From: Choanephora cucurbitarum
Taxonomy: Eukaryota; Mucoromycota; Mucoromycetes; Mucorales; Choanephoraceae
Reading direction: 5' to 3'
Assembly: GCA_025331435.1 (NCBI GenBank)
Contig: JAIWNI010000346.1
Span: forward strand, 1 to 10,343
Length of the DNA stretch: 10,343 nucleotides
Both the position numbers and the translations under genes were made by a program. Below the pieces are notes generated by a model, which worked only from the letters and a program-made list of their open reading frames with translations, ran no database searches and was not told the origin of the DNA. Of the stretch, positions 1 to 8,148 are shown piece after piece (position 1 is the first letter of the stretch; each line of letters opens with the position of its first letter).

Positions 1-1889
1 CAAGTTGCAGTCTGCCCGGGTAAACCTAAAAACTTGGTTTCTTATCTTCAACCTATCATTGCAGAGGTAAATGACCTGTATGAACGAGGTATTGTTATCA
101 AGAAGCAGGGTGAGGAGCGCTTCCGTGGGTCTGTCGCTATCTTGGGTATCACCGGCGATATTCCTGGTATAGCAGAAATAATCAGCTTCGCCGGTCATAC
201 TCATACCTATGGTTGTCGCATCTGTTTGGTTAAAGCCACCGATCCTGCTCCCAATTGTACACATGGAAAATATTTTCCAACCGCAGGTCCTGAAAGATCA
301 ATAGACAGTTTGAAGGAAGGCGATATTGTAAGTTGCCTAAATCTCAAGTCTAATGTTAGCAGTATGTTAACTTTGTATTACAGTTGCATGGAATGAAAGG
401 GGTTTCAAGCCTTATTACTTCCCTTCCAACTTTTATGGGTACCTTCTCGTTTCTCGGTGACGAATTACACATGATTGGTCACGGTATCGGTCATTTAGTT
501 TGCAATTTGTTAGATCCTCAAGAAAACAGCCGTTTTAAAGTTGAAGGATCAAGCGATTACACATTCGATGTTGTTCAAAACAACTTTTTTAGATCAATCC
601 AGCAATATATTGAAGCCAGTAAATCAACGAATCCAGTCAGTTTCGATTTTTCCTTCGATTTCAAGAAAGGTTGTTACCGTGCTGTGGATTGGCAATTCTT
701 TCTCTTGCATATAGTGCCAACTATTGTTATTCCTCAGCTAAAGTATCCAACCACTAGAAAGGCATTGATGAGTTTGGTTAATGCTTGTGCTATCAGTCTT
801 CAGCATTCCATATCAACGCAAGAACTTGAGCAGATGAAAGAGTAATATCAGTTTTTTTCGTCCAATTTTTTAGTTATTAACATTGTATTAAATATGATAG
901 CTTCTTCAATGTCTGGTCTACTTACTTGAATGAAGAAATCAATGCTGGAAGACTGATGCAGCGAATTTGGACAATGAATAACCACTTTGCATCTTACCAC
1001 ATCTACGAACTGATCAAGCGTTACGGCCCTCTAAGATACTATTCCTGCCGATCATTGGAGCGAACCATCCAAAAATACACTAATCTGGCAAAATCGAAAT
1101 CTGCATCAGGCAAAGAAAGTAGTAACTTAGTTGAAAGATACAACTACTTTAAGACGTATACGGCCCAGTTGAATCAGCAAGGTCTTGTAGCAGTCAGAAG
1201 AATCAAGGAGACCGAATTTGAAGACCATCCTGACGATGTTGATGGTACAATGCCCCAGCTATGGGAGAAATTTGAAGACCATTTTCTCGATCGAAATGAA
1301 TTTATCGCAAAGGTACCGATTTCCGACATAGAATTAGCGTTAAGAAAGTATTTCGGTCGGTTGCCAAACGGTGTATCACGCTTAAACAACAACAAAATTA
1401 GGTTGGCAGCTCGAGTTAGATTAGACGATGTGGTGATACAATCAAGATGGCATCGGGAAAATCAGAAAAATGTTAGAAGAGCTAATGATTTGGTCATTAT
1501 ACAGGCCAAAGAATCAGTTCGGTAAGAATATTCAGTTTGCATATCATCATCTGTTACTTATTAAATTCTTTAGATCCCGGCAAGTATCATGGTATGCAGG
1601 CGAGGTCATTACATTTTTGATATACAAGCATGGAAGGAGGGTGTTCCACTTGGCTGTTCTTTCTTTAGTTGAACATAGCGATATGGATGAATACGGAATC
1701 CCTATTGTAACCTGCTTTGCTGACAACCAAGATAGAAAGATTATAGCATGCGATGTTGCCGATATTGTCACTTCTGTTGGCTTCATCAGATTCAACTCGA
1801 ACAAGCGTCAGTTCAAAATCATCTGGGAGGGCGCCCTTTATTACAAGAAGATGGAAGCCAAAAAAGCTGGACAGCGTAGAGATATGTGA
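1..1889 (+). CDS. Tnp2/CACTA-like transposase-domain protein, 5' partial, 4 exons
   Basis: Exons 1-327, 384-841, 901-1521 and 1574-1889 join in phase (0, 2, 2) into 573 codons plus a TGA stop; the frame is open at base 1, so the start is outside the window. Visible residues: a GDIPG motif at about 52-56, followed by HTHTYGCRICLVK with Cys72-x2-Cys75, then HGMKG near the start of exon 2, DELHMIGHGIGH, a hydrophobic RAVDWQFFLLHIVPT block, and ARS-type 'CRSLERTI' in exon 3. GD plus a C(2)C motif is the layout known around the second catalytic Asp of CACTA/Tnp2 DDE transposases; the first Asp would lie upstream. The C-terminal exon (SWYAGEVITFLIYKHG onward) resembles the tail seen in many fungal Tnp2-domain proteins. 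It would act in the nucleus, cutting and joining transposon ends, or it may be domesticated. No frameshift or stop is seen. Terminal inverted repeats were not found, so element boundaries are unknown. The family call rests on motif recall, not on a search. Confidence 0.75.
328..383 (+). other. Intron 1 of the Tnp2-like gene (56 nt)
   Basis: GTAAGT donor at 328-333, TTAAC branch-like motif at 367-371, CAG acceptor at 381-383. Phase 0. Splicing joins ...LKEGDI to LHGMKGVSS, which restores the block order expected for the family. Without splicing the upstream frame ends at 396. Confidence 0.85.
842..900 (+). other. Intron 2 of the Tnp2-like gene (59 nt)
   Basis: GTAATA donor at 842-847, ATTAAC branch-like motif at 876-881, TAG acceptor at 898-900. 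Phase 2: the split codon reads GA|C (Asp), giving ...EQMK-D-FFNVWSTYLNEE. It removes the in-frame TAA at 843-845 and moves the reading frame from that of exon 2 to that of exon 3. Confidence 0.85.
1522..1573 (+). other. Intron 3 of the Tnp2-like gene (52 nt)
   Basis: GTAAGA donor at 1522-1527 and TTTAG acceptor ending at 1573. Phase 2: the split codon CG|A (Arg) gives ...AKESV-R-SRQVSWYAGEV. It removes the TAA at 1523-1525. The branch motif is less clear than in the other two introns. Confidence 0.8.
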
Positions 1890-1928
1890 TGATGTTTGTT
1901 GAGAACACGCAATAGAAGTAAACATGTA

Positions 1929-1934
1929 AATAAA
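1929..1934 (+). promoter_or_regulatory. Polyadenylation-signal-like AATAAA
   Basis: AATAAA lies 40 nt after the TGA stop of the Tnp2-like gene, within an A/T-rich tract, a typical position for a fungal 3'-end signal. A second, less well placed A-rich run follows at about 1955-1964. The motif is common by chance in sequence this AT-rich. Confidence 0.4.
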
Positions 1935-4660
1935 ATATAGGGTAGGGTGGTTGGCAAAAAAAAAGGAAACAACTTCCTCTTTCGTTTGTGTACCTTTATA
2001 TATGAGGCGTTGCAATGATTTATCTTTCGTATAAAAACACAGTCATTGTATACTTATTGAAAGGTTTGTGGAACACTTTTTCTCTCATTCTTTTTCTTCT
2101 TTCTCATTATAACGCTCACACTTTCCTCATAGCCGATTACTTTCTTTGAATGACCCATCACTTTTGCTGCAAGAGAAACCTCAAAATATCCAACAACTTG
2201 AGCCAAAGCTTTATCTAATTTGCTACCTCAGATTCACGCAAAAGTTTTTGCAATCATATATCATTCAAATACCTCCTCATATAGGCTTTCATTTAATAAT
2301 AACTTTCCGTAATTCTTGAATAATAGCAAGCAATAGGCTACCTTGGTCTCAAAGTGGTGTTTATTTCGATGATTTTGGATTCAATAAGCAGCTGTTATTA
2401 GAACTCGTCATCTCCTAGCATACAGCCTGTAACTTAACAGTATATGCTTCATGCCTCTTTCTTTTGAGTATTACTAGAAGGATCCAAATGATGTACCTAG
2501 AGTCAAACCAATTTACCATTTGGTCTAGTAAGGCTTTCAGATACCGTAAATAAACTATCATTAGTTTCGGTTTTAAGGATAGGCCATGTTGAATTAGAAA
2601 ATCCCCGTTAAGACATTGTTATTATGTTTATTCTATCTTTTGTGTTACGGTCAACCATGACAACCTTGCCTTCGCTTGATCTACTGGGTCCCTATGCTCT
2701 TGCATCAATCTAACCCCACAGATTAATCAAAAGTTCTCCTTTATATGTAAATATAAAGTGAATAGAACATCCCATGTATCAGCTTTCTCTACTTCTTCCT
2801 ATCCAATCTTTTTTCGTACTTACATCCACATATGTTGCTATCAGTGTTGTGTTTGATTTTACTGCTTGCTCATTAAAAGCATCCTCATTGTCAATGGTTT
2901 CCGAATATCCCTCGATATTAATACTCATTTAACTGTTAATAATTTGTACAACTTGGCATTTCTTTCATGCATCTTTTAATTAAGTGCATGATGTATATTT
3001 TATCAATCTCTTGACGTTTTTGATACTGAAACCTTTCACCTTTATACCTCACTCATATTGAATAAAGATACACACTATTATAGTAGTATATTATGCAAAT
3101 CCAAGACATTCGTCTATTCCGTCATCTTTTATCAGGTTTTTATTGGTGGATAACCAGTCTTTCTTCCCATCACTGCTCAGATTATACTAAATACTGGCCA
3201 TTTTTTCTCATTCCCCCCGTTTTTTCTTTTTCTCTCTTTTGTATTCAATGCACACTAAAAGGTAAGCTTTATCTTGAATTGAAAAAGATGCACATGTACC
3301 AACTCTTTATTTTTAAGCTAGTAGTTGACTAAAAGCATAGCTTCTTATCTATACTCACACCTTCGTAGTTATACCTACTCTTTCCGCAGTAGTAGTACAT
3401 CATCATTCTCATTTACGACTATAGCTGAATTGACATCTCTATTAAGTTCAAGATCTCCTTATTCATGCTCAATCCAACCAGTTTGGATTACAAGTCATCT
3501 ACTATAAGCTGCAAGCTCTTCAACTGTTGTTATCCATACTGCCTCTTCTTAATATGTGAAGCTGATTAGAGTTTCTCTGAATATTATTCCACACAGTATC
3601 CAAAGTTGTCTATCTGCCTATTCCCTAAGATGTAGTCTAATCAACTGGCAAGCCGATGTCGGTCTCTTCTACTTTGGTGTCTCAAGAATCCTCATTTGAC
3701 ATCATGTCCGTTGTATTGTTACCTGACTGATATGTCATCTCAAAGATAGATTTTCTCTCCTGTAACCTCTTTGTTCCAAGCAAGAGTTTTCCATGACGAT
3801 GATTTCTCTCTTATTCTACCATGCTAGGTACCCATTTATCAAAGAATCCTATGATTAAAGATTGCTAGTCAGCCTTTCTGTCTTCTACCTTACAATGTCA
3901 AATCACTTATTGTTCTTTCGGTGTATACTTTCTCTTCAACTAATGAATCACTTCTTGTTTCCGTTCTTCTTCTGTACCTCTTTACCTGACTTGCTGTCTC
4001 CCCATATCCTATTGTTGTTCAATCCAACGCAATATACTCGGTCGGTTACAACTGTTACTTGCATTGATATCGCTGTTGCTACTGCTGTTCATGATACCCT
4101 TTGACACTGATTGGTAGCTGTGCCGACTCATTTAACTGCTCAAACTGATTTGAATATTTTAGAAGGCCAAGATATCTGTTCTCGTTGTCAAACCACTCTT
4201 CTATTTTGCTCTGCTATACTTGCTTTCACGTCTGTTGCTGATTCTGTACTCAAGCATGCAACTCCAAGAATAATGAACAGCTCATTGGTAAAAAGACGCG
4301 TCAAAGATCAACAATAGTTTTGTATCAAACAGGCTCTAATCTTTATTTTTTTCGTGTATAGTCTATCAATCTATTGTTCTATTTCCAAATCAATTTTCTC
4401 GGTTGCTGCTGACTCTTCTGTTGACCGGATCTACTACTGCATGCAAGGTATCTGCTCTTCAGGCTTCAAGATAAAAAAAAAGAACAAAAGAAAAAAGAAA
4501 TCGAAATTGTGGCTGGCGTCCTATATTAAATCAATTCAAGTGCAGCACAAACAATCTATCCAAAGTGCTAAATCAAGATGCATATGCTATCTTTTTGACA
4601 GAAATGCCTCTCAAAGGTCAAGCAATAGGCCTATATGAATACTGAGCATACCATTCGAAC
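1935..4660. other. Gene-poor T/C-rich region, possible decayed coding sequence on the minus strand
   Basis: No gene could be assigned in this 2.7 kb. The plus strand is markedly T- and C-rich (poly-pyrimidine runs near 2078-2110, 3200-3240 and 3950-3975). Open stretches here are short (at most about 94 codons, at 4354-4638), lack recognisable motifs and match no family I know. Read on the minus strand, several pieces look protein-like: 2928-2779 (49 codons from an ATG), 2778-2520 in the same frame with a few stops, 4213-4082 (44 codons, beginning just after an AG) and about 4470-4340. Stop density in these frames is, however, close to what an AT-rich random sequence would give, so a decayed minus-strand gene is only a hypothesis. 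The purine-rich minus strand may by itself create Glu/Lys/Arg-rich translations. Confidence 0.3.
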
Positions 4661-4994
4661 CGGAAGAATTCAAGGCAACCGCCTGAATGGTCAAATAAAG
4701 ACTGGGATTCAAATATAAATATAGAAGAACCCATATATAGTATAAAAAAGAATCTACATTTTTATATAATAAAAGAATCCAATTCGACCCTATTCATCCA
4801 ATAAGCATACCTATTATTCTAATGACGCCATATGTAATAATGAAAGTACGACATTCTTTCAAGAAACATACTCACTTAAAGGTCTCTAATCCTCTCAAAG
4901 CCATTTGCTCATATATAAAAACTAAGCAAAACTTGTAAAAGCAGGATGGCCCATATAAAATAAATCCTTGATTGTGATTGGACAATGGTCATTT
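4661..4994. other. AT-rich spacer without assignable gene
   Basis: A short plus-strand open stretch starting at ATG 4635 (27 codons, ending at 4718) runs into this spacer; it is too short to call. The rest is A/T-rich with many TATA and ATATA words (around 4710-4770) and nothing else recognisable up to the foldback element. Confidence 0.4.
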
Positions 4995-5139
4995 GATTCT
5001 GCCCTCCACGGGCAGAATTTCTGCCCTCCAGAGTAAAATTATGCAAATCCTCTCCCAGTTTTTTTTCAAAAACCTATGGTTTTTTTACAGAATTTTCTGC
5101 ATCCCACGGTAAGAATTTTTTGCCCCAGAGGGCAGAATC
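4995..5139. mobile_element. Foldback / MITE-like element, 145 bp
   Basis: The ends are a perfect 12-bp inverted repeat: GATTCTGCCCTC at 4995-5006 and GAGGGCAGAATC at 5128-5139; weaker complementarity extends inward for about 15 more bases. The left end also folds on itself: ATTCTGCCC (4996-5004) pairs with GGGCAGAAT (5010-5018) across a 5-base loop, and CTGCCCTCCA recurs at 5021-5030. A central hairpin, AAAAACC-TAT-GGTTTTT (5068-5084), lies near the dyad. There is no coding capacity. No clear target-site duplication is seen (flanks ATTT and TGAG), so transposition is inferred from structure alone. The element stops 12 bp before the left 1-kb direct repeat begins. Confidence 0.6.
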
Positions 5140-5151
5140 TGAGCCGTAGTG

Positions 5152-6118
5152 TATATGTGCGCGTGTGTGTGTGTGCGTGCATGTCTACTATACCCTTCGC
5201 TATACTTTCGGTCATATAGCGGTAACACCAGAACACCAGAGCATCAATATCATAGAGCGGTAATAACGGTCAGCCTTGAAGCAGAAACAGGTAATCTACC
5301 ACCTGTAGACACCTAACGGACCTAAAGCGGATATGACTAGAACTCAAAAGAGCGGCTCTCTCAAGAGTCTAGCAACACGATGCCATCTTGATGGCGATCC
5401 CCAAAGTGAGATCTAGCAAACCTACCAAAGGAGCAGTATAGAGAGAAAAGTTAGCATAACTGAGGTCAAGAGAGTCAGGTGGTACAAGTGGATCGCGTGT
5501 GTTACCTATAGCATCATTTGCTATGACCTTGGATAGGATCGGCAGCTTGGGTGTAACCAAGATATAAGGGCAAAAGGAAAAAAAAAATAAATCTAGCCAG
5601 GATCAGAGCGACGTAATCATTTTCCAACCTACGCGACTTTGACTAAATTCCTTTTTTGGGCAAAAGGAGTGATTTTTGACTCCTAATTTTTTTTGCTTGA
5701 GAGACCTCTTTTGAAGCATTTTAGCCTTGGATCAAAGACAAGAATGAGGGCAAGAGAGACTGAGTGACCTCTTCAGTTGGCTGATTTATGGTCTCTTTAA
5801 CGCATAGTAATACTCGTATGAAACGCCTATACCTCTCTCACAGAATAAAAAAAAATAGGCTTGAAAGTCGAAACGATTTAAGAGCGTTAATCAGTGATTT
5901 TTCTCTTTTTTTTTTCGGTCTTTACCTATGAAATGCATCGTCTCAATATTAATTTATTTCGCTCACTATGACTGGATCCGAATATTTCTTTTTAGGTATC
6001 AAATATAAAAATGTTGTTACTCAAGCTGAGAGTTTAGGCTGATGCACAGGCTGAAATAAGCCTATTCAAGATTTATCATGCTCATCCCACATTCAACACT
6101 GTGATAGAATCAGTCATC
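5152..6118 (+). repeat. Left copy of a ~0.97-kb direct repeat
   Basis: This segment matches 9376-10343 base for base, with about a dozen differences that are mostly single-base changes in homopolymers, plus a GT dinucleotide gain in the right copy (at 9726-9729) and one short replaced patch near 5568-5580. It opens with a GT-rich microsatellite (about 5157-5180) and then the degenerate satellite words ACACCAGA and ACCAGAGCATCA (about 5225-5245). The repeat probably extends beyond 6118, because the right copy is cut by the window end. Short protein-like stretches are present on the plus strand: 5260-5316 (ending GNLPPVDT then TAA) and 6038-6160 (40 codons opening ADAQAEISLFKIYHAHP, directly after a TTTAG). 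No intact gene is supported. Confidence 0.95.
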
Positions 6119-6256
6119 TCACTCAAGCAATCTGACCACCACAGCTTTTTGACAACATGATTTTATAATTTATCAATACTGAGCTCATCATAATAGCTGC
6201 AAAGCATAGAGCCTAAACTACGAATTGCCAGCATCATCCTACAAATGTCAAATTAC
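6119..6256. other. Spacer between left direct repeat and Asp-rich ORF
   Basis: Follows the last base that can be compared with the right-hand copy, so it may also belong to the repeat. It contains the end of the 6038-6160 open stretch and nothing else recognisable. Confidence 0.4.
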
Positions 6257-6574
6257 TCAAGTATAGACATCAAGGAAAAAAAAAACATCCAATTTAAAAG
6301 GTACCACTTTTGAATCAGCACTACTATCAGTATTATCATACTCATCAGTGCCGTTATTATCAAAAGTCTCATTGTCAGTATTATCATAGTCATCAATATT
6401 ATCATCCTCATCAGTATCATCATAGTCATCAGTGTTATCATAGTCATCAGTGTTATTATGATCTTCAGTGTTATAATGATCTTCAGTGTTATCATGATCT
6501 TCAATGTTATCATAGTCATCAATATTATCATAGCCAGCATCACCGTTAGCTTCAGCATCTTTGTAATCAACCAT
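6257..6574 (-). CDS. Asp-rich hexapeptide-repeat ORF, 105 aa
   Basis: Starts at ATG 6574 (MVDYKDAEANGDAG) and ends with a stop at 6257-6259. Residues about 15-75 are degenerate copies of a six-residue unit of the type D-N-T-D-D-Y / D-N-T-E-D-H (18-bp period), followed by a short Asp/Ser-rich part and a hydrophobic tail (FFFLDVY). The repeats differ mainly at third positions (GAT/GAC, AAT/AAC, GAA/GAG), which argues for coding on this strand. The plus-strand reading is a His/Tyr/Gln shadow. No family is recognised; such tracts occur in disordered acidic proteins and in random expansions. Upstream on the same strand, 6711-6595, a 39-codon open stretch (SNDPTDKLRSNQSAQILQDD...) lies in another frame and may be a lost 5' part. 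The tail is unusual enough that the true 3' end could be altered by a frameshift or intron. Confidence 0.35.
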   Translation of the reverse strand: MVDYKDAEANGDAGYDNIDDYDNIEDHDNTEDHYNTEDHNNTDDYDNTDDYDDTDEDDNIDDYDNTDNETFDNNGTDEYDNTDSSADSKVVPFKLDVFFFLDVYT

Positions 6575-6779
6575 ACCCAATCATAGACTAACCACACATA
6601 AACTCCCTCAAATACATCAAACCTCTAGAGGGATCAATGTTAAAAAATTCATCATCTTGCAATATTTGCGCGCTTTGATTAGAGCGGAGCTTATCGGTTG
6701 GATCATTACTTCAAGTACATCTAACGAGACTTTGATACCGCAAGATTAGTTAGAATAAGGCCTTAAGGCTTGACTACAG
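6575..6779. other. Divergent interval between two head-to-head repeat-coding sequences
   Basis: About 200 bp separating the minus-strand Asp-rich ORF from the plus-strand Asn-Glu repeat gene. It holds a perfect palindrome CCTCTAGAGG (6622-6631) and a GCGCGC (6668-6673). Both strands show open stretches: minus 6711-6595 and plus 6645-6749 (reading FIILQYLRALIRAELIG...). It could be a shared promoter region or further eroded coding sequence; no TATA box was convincing. Confidence 0.3.
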
Positions 6780-6898
6780 ACAAAGCATAAACTATACAAA
6801 AAGGGTAGACTCTCAGGCAGTTTCATCGTTCATGAACATGTAGTCATGATGGATTTGGATGAAAAAGGAAACCTTCCTCCCATAAATACATATACAGA

Positions 6899-6938
6899 GT
6901 AAGTTCAGTTAATTAGTATATAAATAGGCTATAAGCAG
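6899..6938 (+). other. Probable intron in the Asn-Glu repeat gene (40 nt)
   Basis: GTAAGT at 6899-6904, GTTAAT branch-like motif at 6908-6913, GCAG acceptor ending at 6938. Splicing removes the TAA at 6900-6902 and, in phase 2, lands exactly in the frame of the repeat array. The intron is short, below the 52-59 nt of the three introns in the Tnp2-like gene. Confidence 0.45.
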
Positions 6939-6960
6939 TGCAAACACATTCAGAAGTTAT

Positions 6961-7898
6961 GACCATACTAATGAGGCTTATGCCAACAATGAGTGTACTG
7001 AGAACGAGTGTACTGACACTGATTATACTAACACTGTGCATGCTAACAACGAGTATATTAAAAATGAGTGTCTTATTGATAGGTTTACTGATAATGAGCG
7101 TACGAAAATGAGCGTACTGATAATGAGGATAGTAAGAATGAATAAGGAAGAAGTGATCATACAGCAAGGAAGTATGATGAAGTTGAGAATACTGAGATCG
7201 AGACCAACGAAATGTAGTCCAATGAAATCAAGCACAATGAAATCAAGCACAATGAAATCAAGCACAAGGAAATTGAATACAATGATATTGAATACAATGA
7301 AATCAAGCACAATGAAATCAAGCACAAGGAAATTGAATACAATGAAATCAAGCACAACGAAATTGAATACAATGAAATCAAGCACAACGAAATTGAATAC
7401 AATGAAATCAAGCACAACGAAATTGAATACAATGAAATCAAGCACAACGAAATTGAATACAATGAAATCAAGCACAACGAAATTGAATACAATGAAATCG
7501 AGCACAACGAAATTGAATACAATGAAATCAAGCACAACGAAATTGAATACAATGAAATCGAGCACAACGAAATTGAATACAATGAAATCGAGCACAATAA
7601 AATTGTATACAATGGAACTGAGCATAAAGAAATCAAGCATAATGAATTTGAGCACAATGAAAGTGAGTATAATAAAATGAAGCATTAAGAATTAGATGAC
7701 ATTGAAATTGAATATAATGAAATCGAGCCCAATGCAATCCAGTCTAATGAGATCAAGCCTAACGAGATCGAGCATTATGAATTTGATGACACTAAAAGTG
7801 AATACAATGAATTTGGCCACAATGAAACTGGGCCTCATGAGATCAAGTCCAATGTAATCCAGCCTAGTGAGATCCAGCCTAATAAGATTGAGCCCAAA
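6961..7898 (+). repeat. 15-bp tandem array encoding pentapeptides, with a homogeneous 30-bp core
   Basis: A 15-bp period runs almost without break from about 6961 to 7898, diverged at both ends. In the middle, 7341-7580, eight copies of a 30-bp dimer (AATGAAATCAAGCAC plus AACGAAATTGAATAC) are identical except for an A/G change in three of them (7491, 7551 units, and the flanking 7581 unit, which also has other changes). The period is a multiple of three, so length changes keep the reading frame. Edge degeneration with a uniform centre is typical of unequal exchange or slippage within an array. Confidence 0.9.
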
Positions 7899-7901
7899 TA
7901 A

Positions 7902-8148
7902 GCTAAGCGTTATTGAGTCAAGTACAGTTATCTTTGGCTGATGCTGTACTTCTCAACTTTTTTGCTGCAACGGTATGTTTTAGACGACGTGATTGAAATG
8001 TGATTTAGGTGATTCAGTAGGAAACACTAATTTGCATCAACTTTTATTTATGGATTTAGAGTAAAAGAATACTAATTTTAAAAAAAAAATGATAGACTAG
8101 AGTAGGTAATATAATAATGAGCGTATTTTTTTGATGATAAAAAAAAAG
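7902..8148. other. Spacer downstream of the pentapeptide array
   Basis: One plus-strand open stretch, 7907-7996 (29 codons, ALLSQVQLSLADAVLLNFFA...), follows a CTAAG and contains a GTATGT donor-like site at 7972-7977. It may be a last exon or a relic, but it cannot be joined in phase to the repeat frame with a convincing intron. The remainder is A/T-rich with several poly-A runs (about 8079-8089, 8139-8147). Confidence 0.3.

Larger units (their letters stand above)
6780..7901 (+). pseudogene. Broken gene with Asn-Glu pentapeptide repeats
   Basis: A first exon-like stretch, 6780-6898, is open from a CAG acceptor-like site (6777-6779) and reads TKHKLYKKGRLSGSFIVHEH..., passing two ATGs at 6846 and 6849 and ending GNLPPINTYT. 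A GTAAGT intron (6899-6938, phase 2) then joins D-ANTFRSYDHTNEAYANNE, followed by roughly 60 five-residue units (N-E-C-T-x, then N-E-I-K-H / N-E-I-E-Y). One missing base between 7103 and 7104 shifts the frame. After that, TAA (7143), TAG (7215) and TAA (7686) interrupt it, and a final TAA lies at 7899-7901. Synonymous codon changes between units (AAT/AAC, GAA/GAG, ATC/ATT) indicate that this is the true coding frame. The other long open frames over the array are shadows. Function unknown; the product would be highly charged and probably disordered. If the stops are real, it is a pseudogene. Confidence 0.45.

Noticed and set aside
1174..2015. Minus-strand open frames across the Tnp2-like gene
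   Set aside because: They are antisense to well-supported exons and show no motif.
2050..4480. Alternative genetic code reading TAG/TAA as Gln, prompted by stops at apparent Gln positions
   Set aside because: The Tnp2-like gene has no in-frame TAA or TAG in its exons and splices perfectly under the standard code. TGA stops also interrupt the relic frames.
4640..4690. tRNA gene on the minus strand suggested by GGTTCGAATGG
   Set aside because: The bases on either side do not form a T-arm stem, and no D-arm or acceptor stem can be found.
5369..5560. 63-codon minus-strand open frame (starting after a GTG/TTG-like codon, PKLPILSK...) in the left direct repeat
   Set aside because: The right copy carries a two-base gain that shifts this frame, and no motif is recognised.
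7341..7580. CRISPR-like regular repeat array
   Set aside because: Units are contiguous with no spacers, and the genome is eukaryotic with spliceosomal introns.
7036..7680. 214-codon plus-strand Met/Lys/Ser/Thr-repeat frame
   Set aside because: It is open only because the repeat lacks stops in that frame. The Asn-Glu frame shows the synonymous pattern and joins the upstream exon by a plausible intron.
7023..7685. Long minus-strand open frame of repeating Phe/Val/Leu/Asp residues
   Set aside because: It is the complement of the 15-bp array. Variation between units is not concentrated at its third positions, and the hydrophobic repeat has no start context or motif.
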